Positions 48,320-58,698 of a stretch of 64,000 nt of DNA are shown here, in pieces. Origin of the DNA: an uncultured Oscillibacter sp. (GTDB taxonomy: Bacteria; Bacillota; Clostridia; Oscillospirales; Oscillospiraceae). Numbering within the stretch: position 1 is the stretch's first letter; every line of letters begins with the position of its first letter. The notes under the pieces are model-generated. The model was not told the DNA's origin, did no database searches, and saw only the letters and a program-made list of their open reading frames with translations. The position numbers were made by a program, and so were the translations under genes. The stretch is from contig CATLJA010000002.1 in NCBI GenBank assembly GCA_949959305.1, forward strand, positions 1 to 64,000, in the 5' to 3' direction.

Positions 48320-48441
48320 ATCTATGTCGATTGGTATCCACCTCCGTTCTGTTGGCAGGGGGGACGGTCTGTGCCGGGGCGGCCCGGAAGCAGCCGCCCA
48401 AACGCAGAAAACCCCGGCAGCGTATGCGCGCTGCCGGGGTC

Positions 48442-48538
48442 TGGCGGGAATATGTGGGAATCGAACCCACCTAAGAGGCTCTTCACCCCTATCACTGGTT
48501 TTGAAGACCAGGGGGCACACCAGCACCCGTCTACTCCC
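48442..48538 (-). tRNA. selC: tRNA-Sec (anticodon TCA)
   Basis: Minus strand GGGAGTAGACGGGTGCTGGTGTGCCCCCTGGTCTTCAAAACCAG...long variable arm...GTGGGTTCGATTCCCACATATTCCCGCCA; anticodon loop CTTCAAA. Confidence 0.96.
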
Positions 48539-48606
48539 GTTTGCAACGCGATTTTATCACATGTTTCCGATTTATGCAACCGTTTCTTCCTGAAAATTAA
48601 TTTTTT

Positions 48607-50544
48607 CTATAGCTCCTCCCTGGGCGCGATGGCCTGGAAGGCGGGCCCGGGACGGCGGATGTCCCCGTCCTTTTTGAGGATCTTGTTCTTGTCGTAGTAC
48701 TCCAGCACCGCCAGGGCATACTTCCGGGACGTGGAGAGCATGTCCCGGAACTGGGCCAGGGTCAGCTCCTCCTCCCCGGCAAAGTGCTCCGCCGTGCGGC
48801 GGCACACCTGCTCGTACACCTCCCGGTGGACGCAGATCTGGGGCGTGAGCATCACCAGCCCGCCGCCGGACACCAGGCTCTCCACCACCTGCTTGCAGTC
48901 CGTCTGCTCCTTGGCCTCGAACATGCCGTAGATCTCGTCCAGGCCCGGCGTCTCCAGCCCCGCCTTCCGGTAGGCCTGCAAAATCCGGTCCCGGATGCCG
49001 GTCTGCCGCTTGGTCAGGTGGACGGAGAAGTCCGCCAGGGCGTACCGGTCCGCCACGGCCTTGATCTTCCCCTCGTGGCGCAGGGCCGCCAGCAGCGCGT
49101 CCGCCACCGCCTGGTCCGCCCCCTTGAGGAGCTTCTGGCGCAGCTCCGCCACCTTCATGCCCCCGTGGAGGGGGTTCTGCTTGTGGTACTGGGTCAGAAT
49201 GGACCGGCAGCTCTCCCAGAGCGCGTCAAACACGCTCCCCGCCAGATACCGCCGGGGCAGGGGCTCCAGCAGCCGTCCGGCGGCGCACAGGGCGTTCAGC
49301 TCCGCCTCCAGCTCCTCCGGCTCCCGGCTGAGGGACCCTGCCAGCTTTTCCAGCCCCGGCAGGGCCGTGCCCTGCTCGGCCACCGCCTGGAGCAGCTTCT
49401 CGTCCCCGCTGCCGCTCTCCCGGATGGCCAGGGCCTCCAGCACACGCTCGTCCCCCCGTTTGTGGCGCACCGGGCAGTCGTCCAGCACCACGCCGCCGCC
49501 GATGGTCTCCAGGGGGGAGTAGAAGCGGACCACGAACCGGTCCCCGCATTTGGCCGCCAGCTCCTCTGTCATGCGCAGCTGGGCGCAGCAGCTCTCCCCC
49601 GGGGCCAGGGCCTCCCGGTCCAGCAGCACCACCTTGCACAGCCGCACCGAGGAGCCGTGGTACAGGTGGAGCTGGCTGCCGGTGAGGATGGTCCGCTGGG
49701 AGTTTTTCAGGTTTTGCAGCCGCACGTCCAGCATCAGGCTCCTGCGCACGCTGCCGGGCTTGGCGATAGTGTCCCCCCGGGCCAGATCCGACTTCTTGGT
49801 GCCCGCCAGGTTCACCGCCACCCGCTGTCCCGCGTAGGCGGACTCCACGTCGCGGCCGTGGACCTGGAGGTTGCGCACCCGGGCCTGGAATCCGGTGGGC
49901 AGCACCTCCGCCATGTCCCCCACCGCCAGGGCCCCCTCGATGAGGGTGCCGGTGACCACGGTGCCGAACCCGTCCACGGAGAACACCCGGTCAATGGGCA
50001 GCCGGAAGGGGATGCGCAGGTTCTTCTCCCCGGCGGCCCGCACCAGCTCCCCCAGCTTCTCCTTCAATTCCGCCACGCCCTGGCCGGTGCAGGCGGATAC
50101 GGTATAGATGGGCTTGCCGGAGAGGAAGGTGCCCTCGGTCTGGGCCTTCACGTCCTCCTTCACCATCTCCACCCACTCCGGGTCCACCATGTCGCACTTG
50201 GTAATCACCACCAGCCCGTCCCGGATGCCCAGCAGGGAGAGGATGCCCAGGTGTTCCACCGTCTGGGGCATGAACCCCTCGTCGGCGGCCACCACCAGCA
50301 TGGCCAGATCAATGCCGCCGGCCCCGGCCAGCATGTTCTTGATAAACTTCTCGTGGCCGGGCACGTCCACGATCCCCGCCTGGGTGCCGTCGTCAAAGTC
50401 CAGGTGGGCGAAGCCCAGCTCGATGGTAATGCCCCGCTTCTTCTCCTCGGTGAGCCGGTCCGTGTCAATGCCCGTCAGGGCCTTCACCAGCAGGGTCTTG
50501 CCGTGGTCCACGTGGCCGGCGGTGCCGATAATGACATGCTTCAC
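48607..50544 (-). CDS. selB: Selenocysteine-specific translation elongation factor
   Basis: [54 protein letters not shown]-terminal winged helices. Confidence 0.97.
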   Translation of the reverse strand: MKHVIIGTAGHVDHGKTLLVKALTGIDTDRLTEEKKRGITIELGFAHLDFDDGTQAGIVDVPGHEKFIKNMLAGAGGIDLAMLVVAADEGFMPQTVEHLGILSLLGIRDGLVVITKCDMVDPEWVEMVKEDVKAQTEGTFLSGKPIYTVSACTGQGVAELKEKLGELVRAAGEKNLRIPFRLPIDRVFSVDGFGTVVTGTLIEGALAVGDMAEVLPTGFQARVRNLQVHGRDVESAYAGQRVAVNLAGTKKSDLARGDTIAKPGSVRRSLMLDVRLQNLKNSQRTILTGSQLHLYHGSSVRLCKVVLLDREALAPGESCCAQLRMTEELAAKCGDRFVVRFYSPLETIGGGVVLDDCPVRHKRGDERVLEALAIRESGSGDEKLLQAVAEQGTALPGLEKLAGSLSREPEELEAELNALCAAGRLLEPLPRRYLAGSVFDALWESCRSILTQYHKQNPLHGGMKVAELRQKLLKGADQAVADALLAALRHEGKIKAVADRYALADFSVHLTKRQTGIRDRILQAYRKAGLETPGLDEIYGMFEAKEQTDCKQVVESLVSGGGLVMLTPQICVHREVYEQVCRRTAEHFAGEEELTLAQFRDMLSTSRKYALAVLEYYDKNKILKKDGDIRRPGPAFQAIAPREEL

Positions 50545-51938
50545 CAGAGCACCTCCCCCAGCCGCTCCGCCACAAAGGAGATGTCGTCATCCCCCAGCGT
50601 CCGCGCGTCCAGCAGGTACTGCCCCTGGCTGATGCGCCCGATGATGGGCACCGGCGCCCGCCGCAGCTTCTCCGCCAGCTGGTCCACGGTCATCTCGCCC
50701 GGCTCGATGGCCACAGCCCAGCTCCCCATGGTCTGGGTGGGGCAGCTGCCGCCCCCCACCTGCCCCCGGGTCTCCACCACCCGAGCCGCGCCGCCAAAGC
50801 CCTCCAGGGCCAGGCGCAGCCGCTCCGCCCGGGCGTGGAGCTCCTGACCGGACTGGCCCAGCATCCGCAGCACCGGGATGTTCTTCTTTGCCCACTCCGG
50901 ATCCCGGTAGGCGTACAGCGTCTCCCGCAGGGCGGCAATGGTCATCTTGTCCACCCGCAGGGCCCGGGCCAGGGGGTGCTTTTTCAGCTTCTCGATGTAC
51001 GTCCGTTTTCCCAGGATCAGCCCCGCCTGGGGCCCTCCCAGCAGCTTGTCCCCGCTGAAGGAGATGACGTCCACCCCCGCCCTGACGCTCTGCTGCACCG
51101 TGGGCTCGTCGTGGATGCCAAAGGCGGTCAGATCCACCAGGGACCCGCTGCCCAGATCCTCGATCACCGGCAGGCCGGACCTTTTGCCCAGCTCCACCAG
51201 CTCCTCCAGGGAGGGCCGCTGGGAGAAGCCCACAATCCGGTAGTTGCTGGTGTGGACCCGCAGCAGGGCCCGGGTCTCCTCTCCGATGGCGTTCTCGTAG
51301 TCAAATAGGTGGGTCTTGTTGGTGGTCCCAACCTCCCGGAGGGTGCACCCGCACTGGGTCATGATGTCCGGAATGCGGAAGGACCCGCCGATCTCCACCA
51401 GCTCCCCCCGGGAGGTGATGACCTCCCCCCCCTTGCCCATGGCGCTGAGGATGAGGAGCACGGCGGCGGCGTTGTTATTGACCACCATGGCCGCCTCCGC
51501 CCCGGTGACCTCTGCCAGGAGACTGTCAATGTGGCTGTGCCGGGAGCCCCGGCTGCCGCTCTCCACGTCGTACTCCAGGGTGGAGTAGCTCCGGGCCACC
51601 TGCTCCACCGCGCTCACCGCCTGCCAGCTCAGCAGGGACCGGCCCAGGTTGGTGTGCAGCACCACGCCGGTGCCGTTGACCACCCGCCGGAGGGAGGAGA
51701 TCTGGTCCTGATAGGCCCGGTGACAGGCGGACTCCAGAATATCGCCCGGCTCGGGCAGCTGCGCTGTCTCGCCGGAGAGGATGCGCCCCCGCAGCTCCTC
51801 CAGCTCCTCCCGGATGGCGTCCCGAATGGCGGAGGGCGGGATAATCTCCGTCATGTCGTACAGCCGGCCCGTCTCGCCGGCCAGGGTCAGCAGCTCGTCC
51901 ACCTTGGGAATATTCCGCAGGAGCTTTTGTTGTTCCAT
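50541..51938 (-). CDS. selA: L-seryl-tRNA(Sec) selenium transferase
   Basis: [38 protein letters not shown]; overlaps selB. Confidence 0.97.
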   Translation of the reverse strand: MEQQKLLRNIPKVDELLTLAGETGRLYDMTEIIPPSAIRDAIREELEELRGRILSGETAQLPEPGDILESACHRAYQDQISSLRRVVNGTGVVLHTNLGRSLLSWQAVSAVEQVARSYSTLEYDVESGSRGSRHSHIDSLLAEVTGAEAAMVVNNNAAAVLLILSAMGKGGEVITSRGELVEIGGSFRIPDIMTQCGCTLREVGTTNKTHLFDYENAIGEETRALLRVHTSNYRIVGFSQRPSLEELVELGKRSGLPVIEDLGSGSLVDLTAFGIHDEPTVQQSVRAGVDVISFSGDKLLGGPQAGLILGKRTYIEKLKKHPLARALRVDKMTIAALRETLYAYRDPEWAKKNIPVLRMLGQSGQELHARAERLRLALEGFGGAARVVETRGQVGGGSCPTQTMGSWAVAIEPGEMTVDQLAEKLRRAPVPIIGRISQGQYLLDARTLGDDDISFVAERLGEVLW

Positions 51939-52062
51939 GGAATCACACTCCTTCTCGTTTTCCATTTCTATAGTATAGCGGAAGTTTTTGTCAATGTCCA
52001 GGGGGTTATTCAAGAATTCTATAGAAGTGTCGGAAAAGCGGCGAAATATTTTTCCCAGGGGT

Positions 52063-52092
52063 GTTGACTCATTTGGTCAACGGCGGTATGGT
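52063..52092 (+). promoter_or_regulatory. Promoter TTGACT-17-TATGGT with overlapping palindrome GTTGAC-N7-GTCAAC (TetR operator candidate)
   Basis: Direct reading. Confidence 0.65.
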
Positions 52093-52115
52093 AGCGGGGA
52101 AAGGAGGGGCCGGGC

Positions 52116-52736
52116 ATGAACGAAAAATTCTTCTCTCTGCCGGAGAAGCGGCAGGATCTGATCCGCAGCAGCGCCATGCTGGAGTTCGGGGAGAACACAT
52201 TTAAAAAGACCAGCGCCGATGCCATCGCCAAGCGGGCCGGGGTATCCAAGGGCCTGCTGTTCCACTATTTCAAGGACAAGCGAGAGCTGTATCTCTACCT
52301 CTATCAGTACGCCTTGGACGTGTGCGTCAAGCACTACATGCTCAAGAGCTACGACTTCGGGGAGACAGACTTCTTTCTGGCCCTGGAGATTGGCCACAAG
52401 GTGAAGATGGATCTGGTCCGGCGCTACCCGGGGCTGTTCCGGTTCGTCATGCGGACCTACTACGAGCGGGACAGCGTCCTCTCCCCCAAGCTGCGCCAGG
52501 GGCTGGACGATCTGATGGAGAGCACCATCCGTGACTTTCTCTCCCGGATGGACCTGTACAAGTTCAAGGACGGGGTGGACCCCTACCAGGTGATCCGCCT
52601 GCTGCTCCTGGCGTCGGAGGGGATGCTGGCGGAGACCAACGCCTCCTCGGCGGAGGAGATCAACGCCCTGTTCGCGGAGTATAAGCGTCACGCGGACATG
52701 CTCCGTCAATTTCTATACAAGGAGGAATATTTATGA
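52116..52736 (+). CDS. TetR/AcrR-family transcriptional regulator
   Basis: KRQDLIRSSAMLEFGENTFKKTSADAIAKRAGVSKGLLFHYFKDKRELYLYLYQYA. Confidence 0.93.
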   Translation: MNEKFFSLPEKRQDLIRSSAMLEFGENTFKKTSADAIAKRAGVSKGLLFHYFKDKRELYLYLYQYALDVCVKHYMLKSYDFGETDFFLALEIGHKVKMDLVRRYPGLFRFVMRTYYERDSVLSPKLRQGLDDLMESTIRDFLSRMDLYKFKDGVDPYQVIRLLLLASEGMLAETNASSAEEINALFAEYKRHADMLRQFLYKEEYL

Positions 52737-53425
52737 TAGATATTACCAATCTGACCAAGGCCTACGGCAGGGCCCGGGGCGTCACGGACCTGACCCTTCA
52801 CGTCCCCGGGGGCAGCTGCTACGGCTTCATCGGTCCCAACGGGGCCGGGAAGAGTACCACCATCCGCACCCTCCTGGGGCTCCTCTCCCCCACCTCCGGC
52901 TCGGCCCGGGTGATGGGCATGGACTGCGTCCGGCAGCGGACGGAGATCCTGGCCCAGGTGGGCTACATGCCCTCGGAGGCCATGTTCTACCCCCAGATGC
53001 GGGCCGGAGAGGTGATCGCCTACTCCGCCGCCCTCCGGGGACTGGACTGCCGCCGGGAAGCCGGGGAGCTGTGCCGGGCTCTGGAGCTGGACGTGCGCAA
53101 GCGGGTGCGGGAGCTGAGTCTGGGCAACCGGAAAAAGGTTTCCATCGTGTGCGCCATGCAGCACCGGCCCCGGCTGTATATTTTGGACGAGCCCACCAGC
53201 GGCCTGGACCCCCTGGTCCAGCGGGCCTTCTGGCAGCTTCTGGAGCAGCGGCGGCAGGAGGGGGCCACGGTGTTCCTCTCCTCCCACGTGCTCTACGAGG
53301 TGGCCCGGTACTGCTCCCTGGCGGCCATCATTCGGGAGGGCCGGCTGGTGGCGGCGGGGACCACGGAGGAGCTGGACATTGAGAACAAATTCTTTGACTA
53401 CTACGAGGGGAGGCTGGGACAATGA
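52733..53425 (+). CDS. ABC transporter ATP-binding protein
   Basis: GPNGAGKSTTIRTLLGLLSP; LYILDEPTSGLDPLVQRAFW. Confidence 0.94.
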   Translation: MIDITNLTKAYGRARGVTDLTLHVPGGSCYGFIGPNGAGKSTTIRTLLGLLSPTSGSARVMGMDCVRQRTEILAQVGYMPSEAMFYPQMRAGEVIAYSAALRGLDCRREAGELCRALELDVRKRVRELSLGNRKKVSIVCAMQHRPRLYILDEPTSGLDPLVQRAFWQLLEQRRQEGATVFLSSHVLYEVARYCSLAAIIREGRLVAAGTTEELDIENKFFDYYEGRLGQ

Positions 53426-54207
53426 CCATTCTCAAGCATGAGGTCCGCAGCGGCCTGGCGGGGTGCATCCTCTGGAGCGCAGTGACCGGCGGACTGATGG
53501 CGCTGTGCGTGTCCATGTATCCGTCCATGTCCGGGTCCATGGACGACTTCTCCGCCATGTTTGCCAACATGGGGGATTTCTCCGCCGCCTTTGGCCTGGA
53601 CAAGCTTGAATTCGGGTCCGTCATGGGCTTTTACGGCACGGAGTGCGGGAACATCCTGGGTCTGGGCGGGGCGTTCTACGCCGCGCTGACAGCCATGGGC
53701 CTGCTGGCCGGCGAGGAGGGCGGTCACACGGCGGAGTTCCTGCTGACCCATCCGGTGAGCCGGGTCCGTGCGGCGGCGGAGAAGCTGGCGGCCCTGGCCG
53801 TGCTGGTGCTGGCGCTCAACGCGGTGTGCCTGGCCTGCGGGGCGGCGAGCATCCTGGCTGTCGGGGAGACGGCGGCGTGGGGGGATCTCCTCCGGTACCA
53901 CGCCGCCCTGCTGGGGATGCAGCTGGAGATTGGCGGCGTGTGCTTCGGCCTGTCGGCCCTGCTGCGGCGGAGCAGCTTCGGGCTGGCCATGGGGCTGGCG
54001 GCGGTGATGTACTTCTTAGGGCTGGTCATCAACCTGGACCAGGGGATGGCGTGGCTGCGGTTTGTGACACCTTATTACTATGCGGACGCGGCGCGGATCT
54101 ACGCCGGCGAGGCCCTGGCGGGACCTCTGGCGGCAGGGTGCCTCCTGGGCGCTGCCGGCGCGGCGTGGGGCCTGTGGCGGTACGGACGGAAGGACATCGC
54201 GGCGTAA
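53422..54207 (+). CDS. ABC transporter permease (ABC-2 type)
   Basis: ATGA overlap with ATPase gene; multi-TM; LLAGEEGGHTAEFLLTHPVSRVRAAAEKL. Confidence 0.88.
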   Translation: MTILKHEVRSGLAGCILWSAVTGGLMALCVSMYPSMSGSMDDFSAMFANMGDFSAAFGLDKLEFGSVMGFYGTECGNILGLGGAFYAALTAMGLLAGEEGGHTAEFLLTHPVSRVRAAAEKLAALAVLVLALNAVCLACGAASILAVGETAAWGDLLRYHAALLGMQLEIGGVCFGLSALLRRSSFGLAMGLAAVMYFLGLVINLDQGMAWLRFVTPYYYADAARIYAGEALAGPLAAGCLLGAAGAAWGLWRYGRKDIAA

Positions 54208-54220
54208 CCGGAGTGGGGCA

Positions 54221-54310
54221 TCATTCTTTTTCTTGAAAGAAAAAGAATCAAACAGAACTTTAGAGGATGTTCTCAGGGTGCTGCCGGCAGCATCCTGAGA
54301 CATCCTCTAG
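54221..54310. repeat. Dispersed repeat copy plus strong hairpin (terminator-like)
   Basis: tcattctttttcttgaaagaaaaagaatcaaacagaacttta followed by agaggatgttctcagggtgctgc/cggcagcatcctgagacatcctct. Confidence 0.65.
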
Positions 54311-54353
54311 GCTTTTCTGTGCTTCCTGTCCATCAAGGAGGGAAAAGCAGCCG

Positions 54354-54734
54354 CTAAAACACATTTTTGATACTCACGCTCTGGGTCTCCGCCAGCAGGC
54401 GGAGCTGGCTGGTGAGCTGGGCCAGCATCTGGTGGAAGTCCGCGTCGTCCCCCTCCCGGCACACCGCGAAGGCTCCCGCGAACAGCTTTTCCGCCTCGTC
54501 CAGCTCGTTGTGGTCCATAATGGTGTGGAAAAAGGTCTGGCTGCTGTCCCAGTCCTTGTACGCCTGCTCCAGCCGCCGCGCCGCCTCGGTCCAGTTCTCC
54601 TGGGCCGCCGACTGATCCGCCAGCTCCAGCGCCGCGTTCCACTGCTCCGTGCGCATCTCCACGTACCGCCCCGCCCACAGCGAAAAGCCCAGTATCAAGG
54701 CCAGCAGTCCCGCCGGCACGTACAGCGCCCTCAT
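54354..54734 (-). CDS. DUF4363-family protein
   Basis: MRALYVPAGLLALILGFSLWAGRYVEMRTEQWNAALELADQSAAQENWTEAARRLEQAYKDWDSSQTFFHTIMDHNELDEAEKLF. Confidence 0.8.
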   Translation of the reverse strand: MRALYVPAGLLALILGFSLWAGRYVEMRTEQWNAALELADQSAAQENWTEAARRLEQAYKDWDSSQTFFHTIMDHNELDEAEKLFAGAFAVCREGDDADFHQMLAQLTSQLRLLAETQSVSIKNVF

Positions 54735-55414
54735 GCCGCCCCCTCCTTTGCCACGCATACCACCGTGCCCGCCTCGTCCACGGTGAGGAAAAACACCTGC
54801 CGGGGCGAGGTGAGGCGGCGCGCGCGCAGCTGCTTGTCCAGCCACGCCCCGTCATACCCGCTGGCGGCCAGGTTCTCGCTCATCACGTGGCCGTCGTTGA
54901 TGAGCAGGGTGGGCAGGGTCACATCGTCCCTGACCTCCAGATTCATCACCTGGGGCGTCACGGGGCTGGCCTTTGTGTACGGCAGCACCGACACCTGCCC
55001 GCTGGTCTCCAGCACCGCGTACTTTACCGCCGCCAGATCACTGTACCCCTGGCTGCGCAGCTGCTCCAGCAGCTCGTCCACGGTGAAGCGGTTGCGGGCC
55101 ATGTTCTGCTGGAGGATCCTTCCGTCCCGGATGATGACCGTGGGGTGGCCGCAGACCAGCCCGCGGAACCGGATGGACTTCAGGCTGAAGAAGCTCAGCA
55201 GCATGGACAGGCACAGCAGCGTCACAATGGGGAACAGCCCGTTGACCAGCGGAATACCGAAGTCCTGCATGGGCACCGCCGCCAGATCGGATATAATCAG
55301 CGTCAGCACCAGCTCGCTGGGCTCCAGCTCCCCGATCTGCCGCTTCCCCATCAGCCGCAGGCCCACCATGAGGATAAAATACAAAATCACGGTCCGGAAA
55401 AACGCGGTGGTCAT
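54731..55414 (-). CDS. DUF421 (YetF-like) membrane protein
   Basis: TVILYFILMVGLRLMGKRQIGELEPSELVLTLIISDLAAVPMQDFGIPLVNGLFPI. Confidence 0.92.
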   Translation of the reverse strand: MTTAFFRTVILYFILMVGLRLMGKRQIGELEPSELVLTLIISDLAAVPMQDFGIPLVNGLFPIVTLLCLSMLLSFFSLKSIRFRGLVCGHPTVIIRDGRILQQNMARNRFTVDELLEQLRSQGYSDLAAVKYAVLETSGQVSVLPYTKASPVTPQVMNLEVRDDVTLPTLLINDGHVMSENLAASGYDGAWLDKQLRARRLTSPRQVFFLTVDEAGTVVCVAKEGAA

Positions 55415-55568
55415 TGTCCCACATCCTTTCCAGGTGAGTATTTGCCGGAAGGGCGCGGTTTATGCCTGCCGGACGCGGAAATCCATTCTGCGCCGGAGCC
55501 GCGCTCCCGCCTCTCCTTAAATTTTCCGCGCTGTGCTATTTGTCACTTGACAGGACGCACGGGAGGTT

Positions 55569-55615
55569 GTACTATATCTACGTTCGAATAAAAGAGATTA
55601 TACAACATCTAGTGC
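55569..55615 (+). promoter_or_regulatory. Two NrdR-box-like sites upstream of nrdD, centre spacing 31 bp
   Basis: gtaCTATATCTACgt (55569-55584) and taCAACATCTAGtgct (55600-55615). Confidence 0.7.
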
Positions 55616-55686
55616 TCCGCCGCCGGACAGTTATTTCCGGCCCAGGGTCACGGAAAGCTGATTTTTTTACGGAGGAGAAGGAGCGA

Positions 55687-58011
55687 ATGACCATTGAGAA
55701 GCTGAAAAAGAGGGATGGGCGGCTGGTGGCCTTTGACAAGGAGAAGATTGCCGCCGCCATAGCCAAGGCCTTTGAGGCCACCTACAAGCCCGGACAGGAG
55801 GACCGGGCCGCCGCCCTGGCGGAGGAGGTCCTGTCCATTCTGGAGGTGGAGGGCACGGCGGCCCCGGAGGTGGAGCACATCCAGGATATTGTGGAGCGGG
55901 TGCTCATGGACAACGGCTACGTCCAGACCGCCAAGGCCTACATTCTCTACCGCAACGAGCGCAGCCGGGCCCGGGAGATGAACACGCGGCTGATGAAGGT
56001 CTATGAGGACATCACCTTCTCCGACGCGGTGGACTCCGACGTGAAGCGGGAGAACGCCAACATCAACGGCGACACGGCCATGGGGGCCATGCTCAAGTAC
56101 GGCAGCGAGGGGGCCAAGCAGTTCTACCAGATGTTCGTCCTCAAGCCCGAGCACGCCAGGGCCCACCAGGAGGGGGACATCCACATCCACGATCTGGATT
56201 TCTACACCCTCACCACCACCTGCTGCCAGATCGACATAAAAAAGCTCTTCCGGGGCGGCTTCTCCACGGGCCACGGCTACCTGCGGGAGCCCAACGACAT
56301 CGCCTCCTACGCCGCCCTGGCCTGCATTGCCATCCAGTCCAACCAGAACGATCAGCACGGCGGACAGGCCATTGTCAACTTCGACTACGGCATGGCCGAC
56401 GGCGTGAAGAAAACCTTCCTGCGCTACTACACCCGCAATCTGGCCAAGGCCCTCATGCTCTGGCACGACATGGAGGACCCGGAGGAGGAGCTGAAGGCAC
56501 TGCGGGGTGAGATCGAGAGGGAGACGGGCCTGCACCCCTGCCTGGCCGGGTGCCAGGACTACCTGGACGAGGAGCGCAGGCGCCTGACGGAGCGGTACGG
56601 GGACGAGGAGGGGATGGCCAGGGCCCAGCGCATGGCGGTCCACTACGCGGAGAAGGAGACGGACCGGGCCACCTTCCAGGCCATGGAGGCGTTCATCCAC
56701 AACCTGAACACCATGCACAGCCGGGCCGGGGCCCAGACCCCCTTCTCCTCCATCAACTACGGCATGGACACCTCCCCCGAGGGCCGCATGGTCATGCGCA
56801 ACCTGCTGCTGACCACGGAGGCGGGCCTGGGCAACGGGGAGACGCCTATCTTCCCCATCCAGATTTTCCGGGTGAAGGAGGGGGTCAACTACAACCCCGG
56901 GGACCCCAACTACGATCTTTTCAAGCTGGCCTGCCAGTGCAGCGCCAAGCGCCTCTTCCCCAACTTCGCCTTCATTGACGCGCCCTTCAACCTCCAGTAT
57001 TACGATCCCCAGCGGCCGGAGACGGAGATTGCCTACATGGGCTGCCGCACCCGGGTGATCTCCAACGTCTACGATCCCTCCCGCCAGCAGTGCAACCAGC
57101 GGGGCAACCTCAGCTTCACCTCCGTCAATCTGCCCCGGATCGCCATCCGGGCCAAGGGAGATCTGGACGCGTTTTTCGACGAGCTGGACCGGAAGATGGA
57201 TCTGTGCGTGGAGCAGCTGCTGGAGCGGTTTGAGATCCAGGCCAGAAAGCACGTGTACAACTTCCCCTTCCTCATGGGCCAGGGGGTGTGGCTGGACAGC
57301 GAGAAGCTGGGCTGGACCGACGAGGTGCGGGAGGTGCTCAAGCACGGCACCCTCTCCGTGGGCTTCATCGGTCTGGCGGAGACCCTGGTGGCCCTCACCG
57401 GGGAGCACCACGGTGAGAGTGAGCGCAGCCAGCGGCTGGGGCTGGAGATCATCGCCCGGATGCGGGCCCGCATGGATGCGGAGAGCCAGAAGACGGGGCT
57501 GAACTTCTCCCTGCTGGCCACCCCGGCGGAGGGCCTGTCGGGCCGGTTCATCCGCATGGACAAGGAGAAATTCGGCGTGATCCCCGGTGTGACGGACCGG
57601 GACTACTACACCAACAGCTTCCATATTCCGGTGTACTACCCCGTCAGCGCCTTTGAGAAGATCAAGCTGGAGGCCCCCTACCACGCCCTGACCAACGCCG
57701 GCCACATCAGCTACGTGGAGATGGACGGGGATCCCATGAAGAACCTGGACGCCTTTGAGAAGGTGGTCCGGTGCATGAAGGAGGCGGGCATCGGCTACGG
57801 CTCCGTGAACCACCCGGTGGACCGGGACCCCTGCTGCGGCTATACGGGCATCATCGACGACGAGTGCCCCGGCTGCGGCCGCCATGAGCACGACGAGCGG
57901 GTGGGCTTTGAGCGTATCCGCCGCATCACCGGCTATCTGGTGGGCACCATGGACCGCTGGAACGACGCCAAGACGGCGGAGGAGACGGAGCGGGTCAAGC
58001 ACAACCTGTAA
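55687..58011 (+). CDS. nrdD: Anaerobic ribonucleoside-triphosphate reductase
   Basis: ATP-cone MTIEKLKKRDGRLVAFDKEKI; INTNSFHIPVYYPVS-type region; Zn Cys motif CCGYTG...CPGCG; glycyl-radical region RITGYLVGTMDRW. Confidence 0.97.
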   Translation: MTIEKLKKRDGRLVAFDKEKIAAAIAKAFEATYKPGQEDRAAALAEEVLSILEVEGTAAPEVEHIQDIVERVLMDNGYVQTAKAYILYRNERSRAREMNTRLMKVYEDITFSDAVDSDVKRENANINGDTAMGAMLKYGSEGAKQFYQMFVLKPEHARAHQEGDIHIHDLDFYTLTTTCCQIDIKKLFRGGFSTGHGYLREPNDIASYAALACIAIQSNQNDQHGGQAIVNFDYGMADGVKKTFLRYYTRNLAKALMLWHDMEDPEEELKALRGEIERETGLHPCLAGCQDYLDEERRRLTERYGDEEGMARAQRMAVHYAEKETDRATFQAMEAFIHNLNTMHSRAGAQTPFSSINYGMDTSPEGRMVMRNLLLTTEAGLGNGETPIFPIQIFRVKEGVNYNPGDPNYDLFKLACQCSAKRLFPNFAFIDAPFNLQYYDPQRPETEIAYMGCRTRVISNVYDPSRQQCNQRGNLSFTSVNLPRIAIRAKGDLDAFFDELDRKMDLCVEQLLERFEIQARKHVYNFPFLMGQGVWLDSEKLGWTDEVREVLKHGTLSVGFIGLAETLVALTGEHHGESERSQRLGLEIIARMRARMDAESQKTGLNFSLLATPAEGLSGRFIRMDKEKFGVIPGVTDRDYYTNSFHIPVYYPVSAFEKIKLEAPYHALTNAGHISYVEMDGDPMKNLDAFEKVVRCMKEAGIGYGSVNHPVDRDPCCGYTGIIDDECPGCGRHEHDERVGFERIRRITGYLVGTMDRWNDAKTAEETERVKHNL

Positions 58012-58027
58012 CCATAGAACAAAGACG

Positions 58028-58064
58028 GACATCAGGACGGGTCAGCCTGTCCTGATGTCGTTTT
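58028..58064 (+). terminator. nrdD terminator
   Basis: gacatcaggac-N10-gtcctgatgtc-gtttt. Confidence 0.85.
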
Positions 58065-58085
58065 ACCGGACAAAAAGGAGGCGCT

Positions 58086-58556
58086 ATGTATCAGCTTCTG
58101 TTCCAGAGCCCCCTGGGCCCGCTGACCCTCTCCGGGACGGAGGAGGCGGTGACGGCCCTCTCCTTCGGCGCTTTGCCCGGGGCGGGGGACGGGGCCTGTC
58201 CCCTGCTGGAGGAGGCCGCCCGGGAGCTGGATGCCTATTTCCAGGGCCGCCGCCGGACCTTCGCGGTCCCCCTGGCCCCCGCCGGAACGCCCTTCCAGCA
58301 GAGGGTGTGGGCGGGGCTGAGGGAGATCCCCTTCGGCGCTACGGCCAGCTACGGGGAGATCGCCGCCAGGATCGGGAGCCCCCGGGCCTGCCGCGCGGTG
58401 GGCATGGCCAACCACCGCAACCCCATTGCCATCCTCATCCCCTGCCACCGGGTGGTGGGGCGGTCCGGCTCTCTGGTGGGCTACGCCGGGGGGCTGGATA
58501 TCAAGCGGGCCCTGCTGGAGCTGGAGGGTGCGGCGCAGAGGCGGGCGGCGCCCTGA
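58086..58556 (+). CDS. ogt: Methylated-DNA--[protein]-cysteine S-methyltransferase
   Basis: GTPFQQRVWAGLREIPFGATASYGEIAARIGSPRACRAVGMANHRNPIAILIPCHRVVG. Confidence 0.95.
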   Translation: MYQLLFQSPLGPLTLSGTEEAVTALSFGALPGAGDGACPLLEEAARELDAYFQGRRRTFAVPLAPAGTPFQQRVWAGLREIPFGATASYGEIAARIGSPRACRAVGMANHRNPIAILIPCHRVVGRSGSLVGYAGGLDIKRALLELEGAAQRRAAP

Positions 58557-58698
58557 CCTGCCGCGCGTGAGCACGATTAACCGGATTCCGGACGGAAACG
58601 GCCTGATGCCCGGCACTGCTGTTTTCCCTGCCGCGTTGACACCTGGGTCCAAATCGGTTAAAATGAATGGAATCAAAACATAAGGACCGTGATAAACC

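Noticed and set aside
48442-48538. Possible ordinary tRNA-Ser or suppressor tRNA
   Set aside because: TCA anticodon in CTTCAAA loop, long acceptor/variable arm, 97-nt length and neighbouring selB/selA support tRNA-Sec.
55648-58032. 794-aa minus-strand ORF
   Set aside because: Antisense to nrdD, which is unambiguous.
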